64,000 bases of DNA from JBPRGG01 sp051418075 (GTDB lineage: Bacteria > Bacteroidota > Bacteroidia > Cytophagales > Cyclobacteriaceae). Location: contig JBPRGG010000099.1 in NCBI GenBank assembly GCA_051418075.1, forward strand, positions 1 to 64,000, given 5' to 3'. The translations under genes and the position numbers were made by a program. The number at the start of each line of letters is the position of its first letter. The stretch's first letter is position 1. Below are positions 26,125 to 35,674 of this stretch, piece by piece. A model generated the notes under the pieces. It made no database searches and had not been told where the DNA came from. It saw only the letters and a list, made by a program, of their open reading frames with translations.

Positions 26125-29100
26125 TTGGTTAATACTAATCACACCACAAGACAAAGTTTCGCAAAAATAAAAACTGTGATCGATTATCCGGATTTTCTGG
26201 ATGTACAGCTAAAGTCTTTTAGCGACTTTTTTCAATTGGATACCCCAGCTGAAAAACGATCCCAGGAAGGTTTATTTAAAGTGTTTTCAGAAAATTTTCC
26301 TATTTCCGACTCTAGGGAAAATTTTGTTCTGGAGTTTATAGATTATCTGGTCGATCCTCCAAAATATTCCGTGGGAGAATGTATTGATCGGGGTTTGACC
26401 TATTCTGTTCCCCTTAAAGCAAAATTAAGATTATCCTGCAATGATGAGGATAATGAGGAATTTGAAACCATCGAGCAGGAAGTTTTCCTGGGGAATATCC
26501 CATACATGACTCCCAAAGGCTCTTTTGTGATCAACGGGGCAGAAAGGGTGATCGTTTCCCAACTTCATAGAAGCCCCGGAGTATTTTTTGCTCAAAGCAA
26601 GCATACCAATGGAACCAAGCTTTATTCCGCCAGAATCATTCCTTTTAAAGGTTCCTGGATAGAGTTTGCCACTGACGTGAATAATGTCATGTATGCCTAT
26701 ATTGACCGAAAAAAGAAATTTCCGGTAACTACCTTATTGCGTGCCATTGGTTATGGTACAGATAAAGATATTCTGGACCTGTTTGGACTGTCAGAAGAAG
26801 TAGATGCTAATCAGAAGAACCTGAAAAAAGTAGTGGGAAGAAGACTGGCAGCCAGAGTTCTTAGAACCTGGACAGAAGATTTTGTAGATGAAGATACCGG
26901 AGAGGTTGTTTCCATTGACCGTAATGAAGTGTTAATGGAAAGAGATTCTGTGGTTAAAGAAGATGATATAGATATCATCCTTGAATCAGGTACTACTTCT
27001 ATTATTCTGCACAGGGAAGATGTAAACATTACCGATTATTCCATTATCTATAATACCCTGCAAAAAGATAATTCCAACTCGGAAAAAGAAGCAGTAGAGC
27101 AAATTTACCGGCAATTGCGTAATACAGAAGCACCGGATGAGCAAACTGCCAGAGATATCATACAAAGCCTTTTCTTCAGTGATAAACGTTATGATCTGGG
27201 TGAAGTAGGACGTTACAGAATCAATAAAAAACTGAATCTGAATATTGACTCCAGTGTCAGGGTTTTGACTACAGAAGATATTATCCTGATTGTAAAATAC
27301 CTGATCGGACTGATCAATTCCAAAGCGGTGGTGGATGATATTGACCACCTGAGCAACAGAAGGGTAAGAACTGTTGGAGAGCAGCTTTACAGCCAGTTTG
27401 GGGTAGGTCTGGCCCGGATGGCCCGAACCATTAAGGAAAGAATGAATGTGCGGGATAATGAAGATTTTAAACCGGTTGATTTGATCAATGCCCGGACCCT
27501 ATCTTCAGTAATAAACTCTTTCTTTGGTACCAACCAGCTTTCCCAGTTTATGGATCAGACAAATCCGCTGGCGGAAATCACACATAAACGAAGAATGTCT
27601 GCTTTAGGACCAGGAGGTTTATCCAGGGAAAGAGCAGGATTTGAAGTAAGGGATGTGCATTACACCCACTATGGCCGTTTATGTACCATTGAAACTCCGG
27701 AAGGACCCAACATTGGCCTGATCTCATCTCTTTGTGTTCACGCCAAGGTGAATAATATGGGCTTTATTGAAACCCCATACCGTACCTCTGAAACAGGAAA
27801 GGTGAATATGTCCGGTGATGTGATTTATCTTACCGCAGAAGAAGAAGATACACATAATATTGCCCAGGCTAATGCACCATTGGATGATATCGGGAGTTTT
27901 ATAAATGATAAAGTAAAAGCCCGCTATGAGGGTGATTTTCCCTTGGTAGACCGCGATCAGGTATCTTATATGGATGTGGCTCCTAATCAAATAGTGTCAG
28001 TGGCAGCATCTCTTATCCCATTCCTGGAACATGACGATGCCAACCGGGCATTGATGGGATCAAATATGCAGCGACAGGCGGTGCCGTTGGTTAAACCCGA
28101 AGCCCCGATTGTAGGTACTGGTCTGGAAAACAGGGTTGCTTCCGACTCCCGTTCCCTGATTATAGCAGAGGAAGATGGTACGATTGATTTTGTGGATGCA
28201 AAGAAAATTGTAGTACGCTATGATCTTTCGGATGAAAGGAAACTTACCAGTTTTGATGATGAGGTCAAAACCTATGATTTGATCAAGTTCCGTAGAACTA
28301 ATCAGGATACCTGTATTAACCTGCGCCCCACAGTGCACAAAGGAGAAAAAGTGAAAAAGGGACAGGTGATTTGCGATGGTTATGCTACCGACCGGGGTGA
28401 ATTGGCCCTGGGAAGAAACCTTATGGTGGCGTTTATGCCATGGCAGGGTTACAATTTTGAAGATGCCATTGTAATTTCAGAAAAAGTTGTAAGAAACGAT
28501 GTATTTACTTCTGTGCATATTGAAGAATTTGAGCTGGAAGTAAGGGATACTAAGCGTGGTGAGGAGGAATTGACTTCAGAGATTCCCAATGTGAGTGAGG
28601 AAGCTGTGAAAAACCTGGATGAAAATGGAATCATTCGGATAGGAGCAGAAATCAAGGAGGGAGATATACTGGTAGGAAAAATTACTCCTAAAGGAGAAAC
28701 TGATCCCACCCCTGAAGAAAAGCTGCTAAGGGCCATTTTTGGAGACAAGGCCGGAGATGTAAAAGATGCCTCTATGAAAGCGCCTCCTTCTCTAAAAGGA
28801 GTTGTGATAGACACTAAATTATTCTCAAGACCCAAGAAAGATAAGGATTTACGCAGCAAGGCCAAGAAAGAGGTAGAAATGCTTAAATCCAAGTACAGTC
28901 AGGATCTTACTTCCCTCAGAAATCTGATGATCCAGAAGATGACCAAATTACTGGAAGGTAAAGTGAGCCAGGGTGTGAAACATAAATTTGGAGATGAAAT
29001 CATCTCCAAAGGGGTGAAGTTTGCTTTTCAGAATATTGATAACAATATTTTCCCTGAAAAGAATGTTTACAGGGATGAAAGTACTTATAATGTAGCGGAA

Positions 29101-29997
29101 GAGGTGAATCTGCTGGCTGACCTTAATCTGGATAACTGGACTGATGATGAGCATATCAATGAGCAGTTGGTGGTACTGGTGAAGAAATACAACAAGAAGC
29201 GGAATGATATCGCCGGAAATTTCAAAAGAGAGCGTTTTACCCTCGAAGTTGGAGATGAATTACCTGCGGGAATCGTACAACTGGCCAAAGTATATGTGGC
29301 TAAAAAGCGAAAGTTGAAGGTTGGTGATAAAATGGCAGGTAGACACGGTAATAAAGGAGTAGTAGCAAAGATCGTAAGAGAGGAAGACATGCCATTCCTG
29401 GAAGATGGAACCCCGGTGGATATTGTGTTGAACCCCTTAGGTGTGCCATCCCGGATGAATTTAGGTCAGATATTTGAAACGGTGTTAGGTTGGGCTGGTC
29501 GCAGACTGGGTAAAACCTATGCCACACCAATATTTGACGGTGCTACCATGGACGACATCCAGAAAGAACTGAAGTCGGCTAAATTGCCTGCTTTCGGTAG
29601 AACCTTCCTGTTTGATGGCCTAACCGGTGAAAAATTTGATCAACCCACCACCGTAGGCATTATTTACATGCTCAAACTCGGACACCTGGTAGATGATAAA
29701 ATGCACGCCCGTTCTATAGGCCCCTACTCCTTAATAACTCAGCAACCTCTGGGAGGTAAAGCCCAGTTTGGTGGCCAGCGATTTGGAGAAATGGAAGTGT
29801 GGGCACTTGAGGCATTTGGCGCTGCCAATGTTTTGCAGGAAATCCTGACCGTAAAATCAGACGATGTGATTGGCCGGGCTAAAGCATACGAAGCTATCGT
29901 AAAAGGTGAAAATATGGCTAAACCAAATATTCCTGAATCATTCAATGTACTGGTGCATGAATTAAGAGGATTGGCCCTTGAAATTTCGTTAGATTAA
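26125..29997 (+). CDS. rpoB: DNA-directed RNA polymerase beta subunit
   Basis: Core polymerase subunit of 1290 residues. The start must be TTG (26125): an in-frame stop lies at 26092-26094 and no ATG or GTG intervenes. Conserved parts include the rifampicin pocket (LSQFMDQTNPLAEITHKRRM then SALGPGG), with the wild-type Gln, Asp, His and Ser at the usual resistance positions. The catalytic-side VGDKMAGRHGNKGVV and the C-terminal clamp region FGGQRFGEMEVWALEAFGA follow. A strong hairpin stands between its stop and rpoC. Confidence 0.98.
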   Translation: MVNTNHTTRQSFAKIKTVIDYPDFLDVQLKSFSDFFQLDTPAEKRSQEGLFKVFSENFPISDSRENFVLEFIDYLVDPPKYSVGECIDRGLTYSVPLKAKLRLSCNDEDNEEFETIEQEVFLGNIPYMTPKGSFVINGAERVIVSQLHRSPGVFFAQSKHTNGTKLYSARIIPFKGSWIEFATDVNNVMYAYIDRKKKFPVTTLLRAIGYGTDKDILDLFGLSEEVDANQKNLKKVVGRRLAARVLRTWTEDFVDEDTGEVVSIDRNEVLMERDSVVKEDDIDIILESGTTSIILHREDVNITDYSIIYNTLQKDNSNSEKEAVEQIYRQLRNTEAPDEQTARDIIQSLFFSDKRYDLGEVGRYRINKKLNLNIDSSVRVLTTEDIILIVKYLIGLINSKAVVDDIDHLSNRRVRTVGEQLYSQFGVGLARMARTIKERMNVRDNEDFKPVDLINARTLSSVINSFFGTNQLSQFMDQTNPLAEITHKRRMSALGPGGLSRERAGFEVRDVHYTHYGRLCTIETPEGPNIGLISSLCVHAKVNNMGFIETPYRTSETGKVNMSGDVIYLTAEEEDTHNIAQANAPLDDIGSFINDKVKARYEGDFPLVDRDQVSYMDVAPNQIVSVAASLIPFLEHDDANRALMGSNMQRQAVPLVKPEAPIVGTGLENRVASDSRSLIIAEEDGTIDFVDAKKIVVRYDLSDERKLTSFDDEVKTYDLIKFRRTNQDTCINLRPTVHKGEKVKKGQVICDGYATDRGELALGRNLMVAFMPWQGYNFEDAIVISEKVVRNDVFTSVHIEEFELEVRDTKRGEEELTSEIPNVSEEAVKNLDENGIIRIGAEIKEGDILVGKITPKGETDPTPEEKLLRAIFGDKAGDVKDASMKAPPSLKGVVIDTKLFSRPKKDKDLRSKAKKEVEMLKSKYSQDLTSLRNLMIQKMTKLLEGKVSQGVKHKFGDEIISKGVKFAFQNIDNNIFPEKNVYRDESTYNVAEEVNLLADLNLDNWTDDEHINEQLVVLVKKYNKKRNDIAGNFKRERFTLEVGDELPAGIVQLAKVYVAKKRKLKVGDKMAGRHGNKGVVAKIVREEDMPFLEDGTPVDIVLNPLGVPSRMNLGQIFETVLGWAGRRLGKTYATPIFDGATMDDIQKELKSAKLPAFGRTFLFDGLTGEKFDQPTTVGIIYMLKLGHLVDDKMHARSIGPYSLITQQPLGGKAQFGGQRFGEMEVWALEAFGAANVLQEILTVKSDDVIGRAKAYEAIVKGENMAKPNIPESFNVLVHELRGLALEISLD

Positions 29998-30005
29998 AAA
30001 CATTT

Positions 30006-30034
30006 GGGAGGCCTGACCCTGTTCAGGTCATCCC
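30006..30034 (+). other. Hairpin between rpoB and rpoC
   Basis: GGGA-GGCCTGA pairs with TCAGGTC-A-TCCC around a CCCTGT loop, an 11-bp stem with one bulged A and one G-T pair. No T run follows, so it is not a normal terminator. It may be a processing or stability element. Its core is nearly the same as the hairpin before rpoB. Confidence 0.65.
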
Positions 30035-30063
30035 CATTATATTTTAAAATATAATCAAAAACT

Positions 30064-33000
30064 ATGGCATTTAGAAAGAATAAAAAATTAAATCAGGACT
30101 TTTCCAAAGTTACCATTAGTTTGGCTTCTCCTGAATCTATCCTGGATAGCTCTCATGGTGAAGTCACTCAACCTGAAACAATCAATTACCGAACCTATAA
30201 GCCTGAAATGGGTGGTTTGTTTTGCGAGAGGATATTTGGTCCGGTAAAGGATTGGGAATGTCATTGCGGAAAATATAAAAGAATAAGATATAAAGGCATT
30301 ATTTGTGACCGTTGCGGTGTAGAAGTGACTGAAAAGAAGGTGAGAAGAGAACGTATGGGTCATATTGAACTGGTAGTACCGGTAGCACATATCTGGTATT
30401 TCCGTTCACTACCTAATAAAATAGGCTATTTGCTGGGGCTCCCTACCAAAAAGCTGGACCAAATCATTTATTACGAAAGGTATGTAGTGATCCAGCCCGG
30501 TATCAAAGAAGAAGAAGGGTTGAATCGTATGGACTTCCTTACAGAAGATGAATACCTGGATATTCTGGATAAGTTGCCTCGTGAAAACCAGTTACTTGAT
30601 GATGACGATCCGGGTAAGTTTATAGCAAAAATGGGTGCCGAAGCCCTGGAAATGTTGTTGGCTCGCATTGATCTGGATGACCAGTCCTACAGTTTACGCC
30701 ATCAGGCCGCTACAGATACCTCTCAGCAACGTAAAGCGGAAGCACTAAAAAGATTGAAAGTTGTAGAAGCTTTCAGGGATGCCAGAACCCGGATTGAAAA
30801 CCGTCCGGAATGGATGGTGATCAGAATGGTACCGGTAATACCCCCGGAATTAAGGCCATTGGTGCCACTGGACGGAGGAAGATTCGCTACTTCCGATTTG
30901 AATGATCTCTATCGCCGGGTAATTATCAGGAACAATCGACTAAAACGATTGATCGATATCAAAGCCCCTGAAGTGATCTTAAGGAATGAAAAAAGAATGC
31001 TGCAGGAAGCTGTTGATTCCCTTTTTGATAATTCCAGAAAAGTAAATGCAGTGCGTTCAGACGGAAACCGGGCCCTGAAGTCTTTGAGTGATATGCTTAA
31101 AGGGAAACAAGGTAGATTCCGACAGAACCTTTTAGGTAAAAGGGTGGACTATTCCGGGCGTTCTGTAATTGTGGTAGGTCCTGAATTGAAAATGCATGAA
31201 TGCGGTTTACCTAAAGATATGGCAGCAGAGTTGTTTAAGCCCTTCATTATCCGGAAACTGATAGAAAGAGGTATAGTAAAAACAGTTAAATCTGCTAAAA
31301 AAATCGTTGATCGTAAGGATCCGGTGGTTTGGGATATTCTGGAAAATGTATTGAAAGGACACCCTGTAATGCTTAACAGAGCTCCAACCCTACACCGGTT
31401 GGGTATTCAGGCATTCCAGCCCAAATTGATTGAAGGAAAAGCAATTCAGATCCATCCATTGGTTTGTACTGCCTTCAATGCTGACTTTGATGGCGACCAG
31501 ATGGCGGTCCATGTACCCCTGGGTCATGAAGCGATCCTGGAAGCCTCAGTATTAATGCTGAGTAGCCATAACATATTGAATCCTGCCAATGGCGCACCAA
31601 TTGCAGTGCCTTCTCAGGACATGGTGTTAGGCTTGTATTATATTACCAAAGGCAGGAAAGGTGAACTGGGTGAAGGTAAAACTTATTACAATCCTGAAGA
31701 AGTGATCATTGCCATCAACGAAAAGAGGCTTTCAAAACATGCCCTGATCAAAGTAAGGACTTTGGTCAGAGATGATAAGAATCAATTGGTACTTCAGGTA
31801 ATTGAAACTGTGGCCGGAAGGGTTATTTTTAACCAGTTTGTGCCGGAAGAAGTTGGTTTTGTAAATGAATTGCTGACTAAGAAAAAGTTGCAGCAGATCA
31901 TTTCTAATGTATATAAAATATCAGGAATGGCCCGAACAGCCAAGTTCCTGGATGATATCAAGTATTTAGGATTCTCTAATGCTTATAAAGGTGGTCTTTC
32001 CATTGGTTTGAATGATGTGAAAATCCCCACTGAAAAGGATCAATTGATCGTCAATGCCAAGGAAGAGGTAGACAGCGTTTGGAATAATTACCTGATGGGG
32101 TTGATTACCGATAATGAGCGATATAATCAGGTAATTGATATCTGGACCAGGGTTAATTCCAAAATCACCAATACCCTGATGAAACAACTGGAAGAAGATC
32201 AGCAAGGATTTAATCCGATCTATATGATGATGCACTCTGGTGCCCGGGGTTCCAGGGAGCAGATCAGGCAGTTGGGAGGAATGAGAGGTCTGATGGCCAA
32301 ACCTCAGAAAAACCTTCAGGGTTCAGTAGGAGAAATTATTGAAAACCCCATTCTTTCTAATTTTAAAGAAGGGTTAGATGTAATTGAATACTTTATTTCC
32401 ACTCACGGTGCCAGAAAAGGTTTGGCAGATACAGCCCTTAAAACGGCTGATGCCGGATATTTGACCAGGAGGCTGGTGGATGTTGCTCAGGATATGGTTG
32501 TCAATGAGGATGATTGCGGAACCCTGAGAGGTTTAGCAGTAACTGCCTTAAAAGATAATGAAGATATTGTAGAGCCATTGTCTGAAAGAATTTTAGGTAG
32601 GGTTTCTGTTCATGACATTTATGATCCCCTTACGGATGAATTACTGGTATCTACCGGGGAAGAGATCAATGAGGAGATAGCCAGAATTATTGAAAAAACC
32701 AGCATCGAAGAAGTTGAAATTCGGTCTGTGTTGACCTGTGAAACAAAACAGGGAGTTTGCGCCAAATGTTATGGCCGGAACCTGGCTACAGGAAAGATGG
32801 CGCAGAGAGGCGAGGCTGTGGGCGTTATTGCAGCGCAGTCTATTGGTGAACCAGGAACCCAGCTGACCCTGAGAACTTTCCACGTAGGTGGTACTGCTTC
32901 AAATATTGCTGTGGAAGCTAATATTAAAGCCAAGTTCAGTGGAAAAGTGGAATTCGAAGAAATTCGGCACATCAATACAACCAACAACGATGGTGATGCA

Positions 33001-34356
33001 GTGAATGTGGTGATGGGAAGGTCTGGCGAGGTCAGGATTATAGATGAAAAATCTAAAAAAGTACTAAATAGCAATCATGTTCCCTATGGTGCTTTCCTTA
33101 AGGTGAAAGAAGGAGACAAAGTAGAAAAAGGTGATGAATTGTGCAATTGGGATCCTTATAATGCGGTGATTTTATCAGAGTTTGATGGAAAAATTGAATT
33201 TGAATCCATCGAAGAAGGAATTACTTTCCGGGAAGAATTTGATGAGCAAACCGGACACCGTGAGAAAGTGATTGTGGACACCAAGGATAAGACCAAGAAC
33301 CCGGCCATAGGGGTGAAAGGCAAGAGTGAGTCCAAGTCATACAACATTCCGGTGGGAGCTCACCTGGCAGTGGATCAGGGTGATAAGATCAAAGCTGGTC
33401 AGGTACTGGCTAAAATCCCCAGAACTATGGGTAAATCCAGGGATATTACTGGTGGTTTGCCCCGGGTAACGGAGTTATTTGAGGCCAGAAATCCATCCAA
33501 TCCTGCTGTAGTGAGTGAAATTGATGGTGTGGTCACTTATGGCGGTATCAAAAGAGGAAATCGCGAAATATTTATTGAGTCTAAAGATGGCGTGAAGAAG
33601 CGTTATCTGGTGCCATTGTCTAAACATATCCTGGTTCAGGATAATGATTATGTAAAAGCTGGGTATCCCTTATCGGATGGCGCTATCACGCCGGCTGACA
33701 TACTGGCTATTAAAGGCCCTACTGCTGTGCAGGAATACCTGGTGAATGAGATTCAGGAAGTATACCGGTTGCAAGGTGTGAAAATTAATGATAAGCACAT
33801 TGAAACCATCGTAAGGCAGATGATGCAGAAGGTAGAGATTATCGAACCCGGTGATACCAACTTCCTGCCTGGTCAGGTAGTGGATAAGTTCAACTTCCGG
33901 GAAGAAAATGATCTGATACTGGATAAAAAAGTGGTGGTGGAATCAGGAGATTCAGAAAATCTGAAGCCTGGTATGATCATTACATCCAGAAGGTTACGTG
34001 ATGAAAATTCCAGTCTGAAACGGAAAGATATGAGCCTGGTTACGGTAAGAGATGCCGAGCCGGCAGTGTCCAGACCTACACTGCAGGGGATTACCCAGGC
34101 TTCTTTAGGTACAGAAAGCTGGATATCAGCTGCCTCCTTCCAGGAAACTACTAAAGTTTTGAGTGAAGCATCAATCAGAGGAAAGACAGACTATCTGATA
34201 GGACTGAAAGAAAATGTAATAGTTGGTCATCTGATTCCTGCCGGTACAGGATTAAGGAATTACAGCAACATCATTGTAGGTTCTAAAGAAGAATATGAAG
34301 CTCTGATTGCTTCCAAGGAAGAATTTTCAAAATCAAAAGAACTTCAAACCAAGTAA
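30064..34356 (+). CDS. rpoC: DNA-directed RNA polymerase beta' subunit
   Basis: Largest core subunit, 1430 residues. The N-terminal zinc ribbon reads CHCGKYKRI then CDRCG. The catalytic magnesium loop is NADFDGDQMAVH near residue 472. The second zinc site (CETKQGVCAKCYG) and the following GVIAAQSIGEPGTQLTLRTF lie near 910-940. The C-terminal part has the SIRGKTDYLIGLKENVI-type clamp region and bears the extra sandwich-hybrid insert expected of this phylum between about 950 and 1120. A DUF3467 gene begins ten bases after the stop. Confidence 0.98.
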   Translation: MAFRKNKKLNQDFSKVTISLASPESILDSSHGEVTQPETINYRTYKPEMGGLFCERIFGPVKDWECHCGKYKRIRYKGIICDRCGVEVTEKKVRRERMGHIELVVPVAHIWYFRSLPNKIGYLLGLPTKKLDQIIYYERYVVIQPGIKEEEGLNRMDFLTEDEYLDILDKLPRENQLLDDDDPGKFIAKMGAEALEMLLARIDLDDQSYSLRHQAATDTSQQRKAEALKRLKVVEAFRDARTRIENRPEWMVIRMVPVIPPELRPLVPLDGGRFATSDLNDLYRRVIIRNNRLKRLIDIKAPEVILRNEKRMLQEAVDSLFDNSRKVNAVRSDGNRALKSLSDMLKGKQGRFRQNLLGKRVDYSGRSVIVVGPELKMHECGLPKDMAAELFKPFIIRKLIERGIVKTVKSAKKIVDRKDPVVWDILENVLKGHPVMLNRAPTLHRLGIQAFQPKLIEGKAIQIHPLVCTAFNADFDGDQMAVHVPLGHEAILEASVLMLSSHNILNPANGAPIAVPSQDMVLGLYYITKGRKGELGEGKTYYNPEEVIIAINEKRLSKHALIKVRTLVRDDKNQLVLQVIETVAGRVIFNQFVPEEVGFVNELLTKKKLQQIISNVYKISGMARTAKFLDDIKYLGFSNAYKGGLSIGLNDVKIPTEKDQLIVNAKEEVDSVWNNYLMGLITDNERYNQVIDIWTRVNSKITNTLMKQLEEDQQGFNPIYMMMHSGARGSREQIRQLGGMRGLMAKPQKNLQGSVGEIIENPILSNFKEGLDVIEYFISTHGARKGLADTALKTADAGYLTRRLVDVAQDMVVNEDDCGTLRGLAVTALKDNEDIVEPLSERILGRVSVHDIYDPLTDELLVSTGEEINEEIARIIEKTSIEEVEIRSVLTCETKQGVCAKCYGRNLATGKMAQRGEAVGVIAAQSIGEPGTQLTLRTFHVGGTASNIAVEANIKAKFSGKVEFEEIRHINTTNNDGDAVNVVMGRSGEVRIIDEKSKKVLNSNHVPYGAFLKVKEGDKVEKGDELCNWDPYNAVILSEFDGKIEFESIEEGITFREEFDEQTGHREKVIVDTKDKTKNPAIGVKGKSESKSYNIPVGAHLAVDQGDKIKAGQVLAKIPRTMGKSRDITGGLPRVTELFEARNPSNPAVVSEIDGVVTYGGIKRGNREIFIESKDGVKKRYLVPLSKHILVQDNDYVKAGYPLSDGAITPADILAIKGPTAVQEYLVNEIQEVYRLQGVKINDKHIETIVRQMMQKVEIIEPGDTNFLPGQVVDKFNFREENDLILDKKVVVESGDSENLKPGMIITSRRLRDENSSLKRKDMSLVTVRDAEPAVSRPTLQGITQASLGTESWISAASFQETTKVLSEASIRGKTDYLIGLKENVIVGHLIPAGTGLRNYSNIIVGSKEEYEALIASKEEFSKSKELQTK

Positions 34357-34366
34357 TTGAATTCTA

Positions 34367-34696
34367 ATGGCTGAAGAAAAAAAACAAGAGGAAAACGCCA
34401 ATAATCAAATAAATATTGAGCTTTCTGAAGAAATTGCAGAAGGAGTTTATACCAACCTGGCTATGATTGCCCACTCCAACAGTGAGTTTGTAATCGACTT
34501 CATCCGGCTCATGCCGGGAGTGCCTAAGGCCAAAGTTAAAAGCCGGGTTGTAATTACTCCCGAACATGCCAAAAGGCTACTGAATGCTTTGAAAGACAAT
34601 ATTAATAAATATGAAGAAACTTTTGGGCCAATCAAAAAAACTGAGGAAGCCCCAAAGTTTCCTATTAATTTTGGTGGAACTATCGGAGAGGCTTAA
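34367..34696 (+). CDS. DUF3467 protein encoded next to rpoC
   Basis: A 109-residue soluble protein with the DUF3467 pattern: INIELSEEIAEGVYTNLAMI, a SEFVIDFIRLMPG core and VVITPEHAKRLLNALKDNI. The family is small and conserved, but no biochemical role is established to my knowledge. Position ten bases after rpoC and ahead of the rpsL promoter suggests a link with transcription or translation machinery. That is guilt by association only. Confidence 0.85.
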   Translation: MAEEKKQEENANNQINIELSEEIAEGVYTNLAMIAHSNSEFVIDFIRLMPGVPKAKVKSRVVITPEHAKRLLNALKDNINKYEETFGPIKKTEEAPKFPINFGGTIGEA

Positions 34697-34723
34697 GTTT
34701 ATCTTAAAAATAAAAACAATAAT

Positions 34724-34754
34724 TTTGAATAATTGCACTTATTAAATACCTTTG
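34724..34754 (+). promoter_or_regulatory. Promoter of the rpsL-rpsG-fusA-rpsJ unit
   Basis: TTTG (34724-34727), exactly 19 bases, then TACCTTTG (34747-34754): a full consensus match. The leader to rpsL would be about 40 bases. Confidence 0.8.
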
Positions 34755-34799
34755 CACTCCGAAATTCGAAGAGGATAGATAATAATAAATAAATTATAA

Positions 34800-35177
34800 A
34801 TGCCAACTATACAACAATTAGTTAGAAAAGGAAGAGGTAAGTTGACTTCAAAGTCAAAATCCCCTGCTTTGGATGCTTGTCCACAGCGCAGAGGAGTTTG
34901 TACCAGGGTATATACTACCACACCTAAAAAACCTAATTCAGCTATGCGAAAGGTAGCCAGGGTCAGGTTAACTAACGGAAAAGAAGTGAATGCTTACATT
35001 CCGGGGGAAGGTCATAATTTACAGGAACACTCTATTGTATTGATCCGTGGAGGCCGGGTAAAAGATTTACCTGGAGTAAGATACCACATCATCAGGGGGG
35101 CATTGGATACTGCCGGAGTGAATGGAAGATTGCAGGCACGTTCCAAATATGGTGCTAAGAAACCTAAAGCGAAATAA
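34800..35177 (+). CDS. rpsL: 30S ribosomal protein S12
   Basis: Decoding-centre protein of 125 residues. The streptomycin-relevant lysines are wild type: Lys43 in TTPKKPNSA and the later lysine in GGRVKDLPGVRYH. The CPQRRGVCTRV and GEGHNLQEHS blocks are intact. First gene of the str-type unit, with its own promoter. Confidence 0.98.
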   Translation: MPTIQQLVRKGRGKLTSKSKSPALDACPQRRGVCTRVYTTTPKKPNSAMRKVARVRLTNGKEVNAYIPGEGHNLQEHSIVLIRGGRVKDLPGVRYHIIRGALDTAGVNGRLQARSKYGAKKPKAK

Positions 35178-35204
35178 ATAAACAATTATTGATCGGAAGT
35201 CGAC

Positions 35205-35672
35205 ATGAGAAAAGCTAAACCGAAGAAAAGATATATATTGCCAGATCCTAAATTTAAGGATACCCTGGTATCAAAATTTGTAAATTACCTTATGGTGGAT
35301 GGCAAAAAGAATAAAGCTTATGCTATTTTCTATGACGCTATTGGCTTGGTAGAAAAAAGAGCTGATGAAAATGGCCTGGAGGTATGGAAAAAAGCACTGA
35401 ATAATATTATGCCTGCCGTAGAGGTTAAAAGCAGACGAGTTGGCGGAGCTACCTTTCAGGTACCCATGGAGGTAAGACCTGACAGGAAAGTGTCCCTGGG
35501 GATAAAGTGGCTGATTAGGTATGCCAGAGGTAGAGGTGAAAAAACCATGGTAGAAAGATTGGCTGGTGAAATATTTTCTGCTTCTAAAGGTGAAGGAGCG
35601 GCAGTTAAGAAAAAAGATGATACACATCGAATGGCGGAGGCTAATAAAGCATTTTCACATTTTAGATTTTAA
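35205..35672 (+). CDS. rpsG: 30S ribosomal protein S7
   Basis: Primary binder that starts 30S head assembly and contacts E-site tRNA. It has 155 residues with the mostly helical S7 fold. MRKAKPKKRYILPDP opens it, and the hairpin VEVKSRRVGGATFQVPMEV contacts mRNA and tRNA. fusA begins two bases after the stop. Confidence 0.97.
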   Translation: MRKAKPKKRYILPDPKFKDTLVSKFVNYLMVDGKKNKAYAIFYDAIGLVEKRADENGLEVWKKALNNIMPAVEVKSRRVGGATFQVPMEVRPDRKVSLGIKWLIRYARGRGEKTMVERLAGEIFSASKGEGAAVKKKDDTHRMAEANKAFSHFRF

Positions 35673-35674
35673 TA

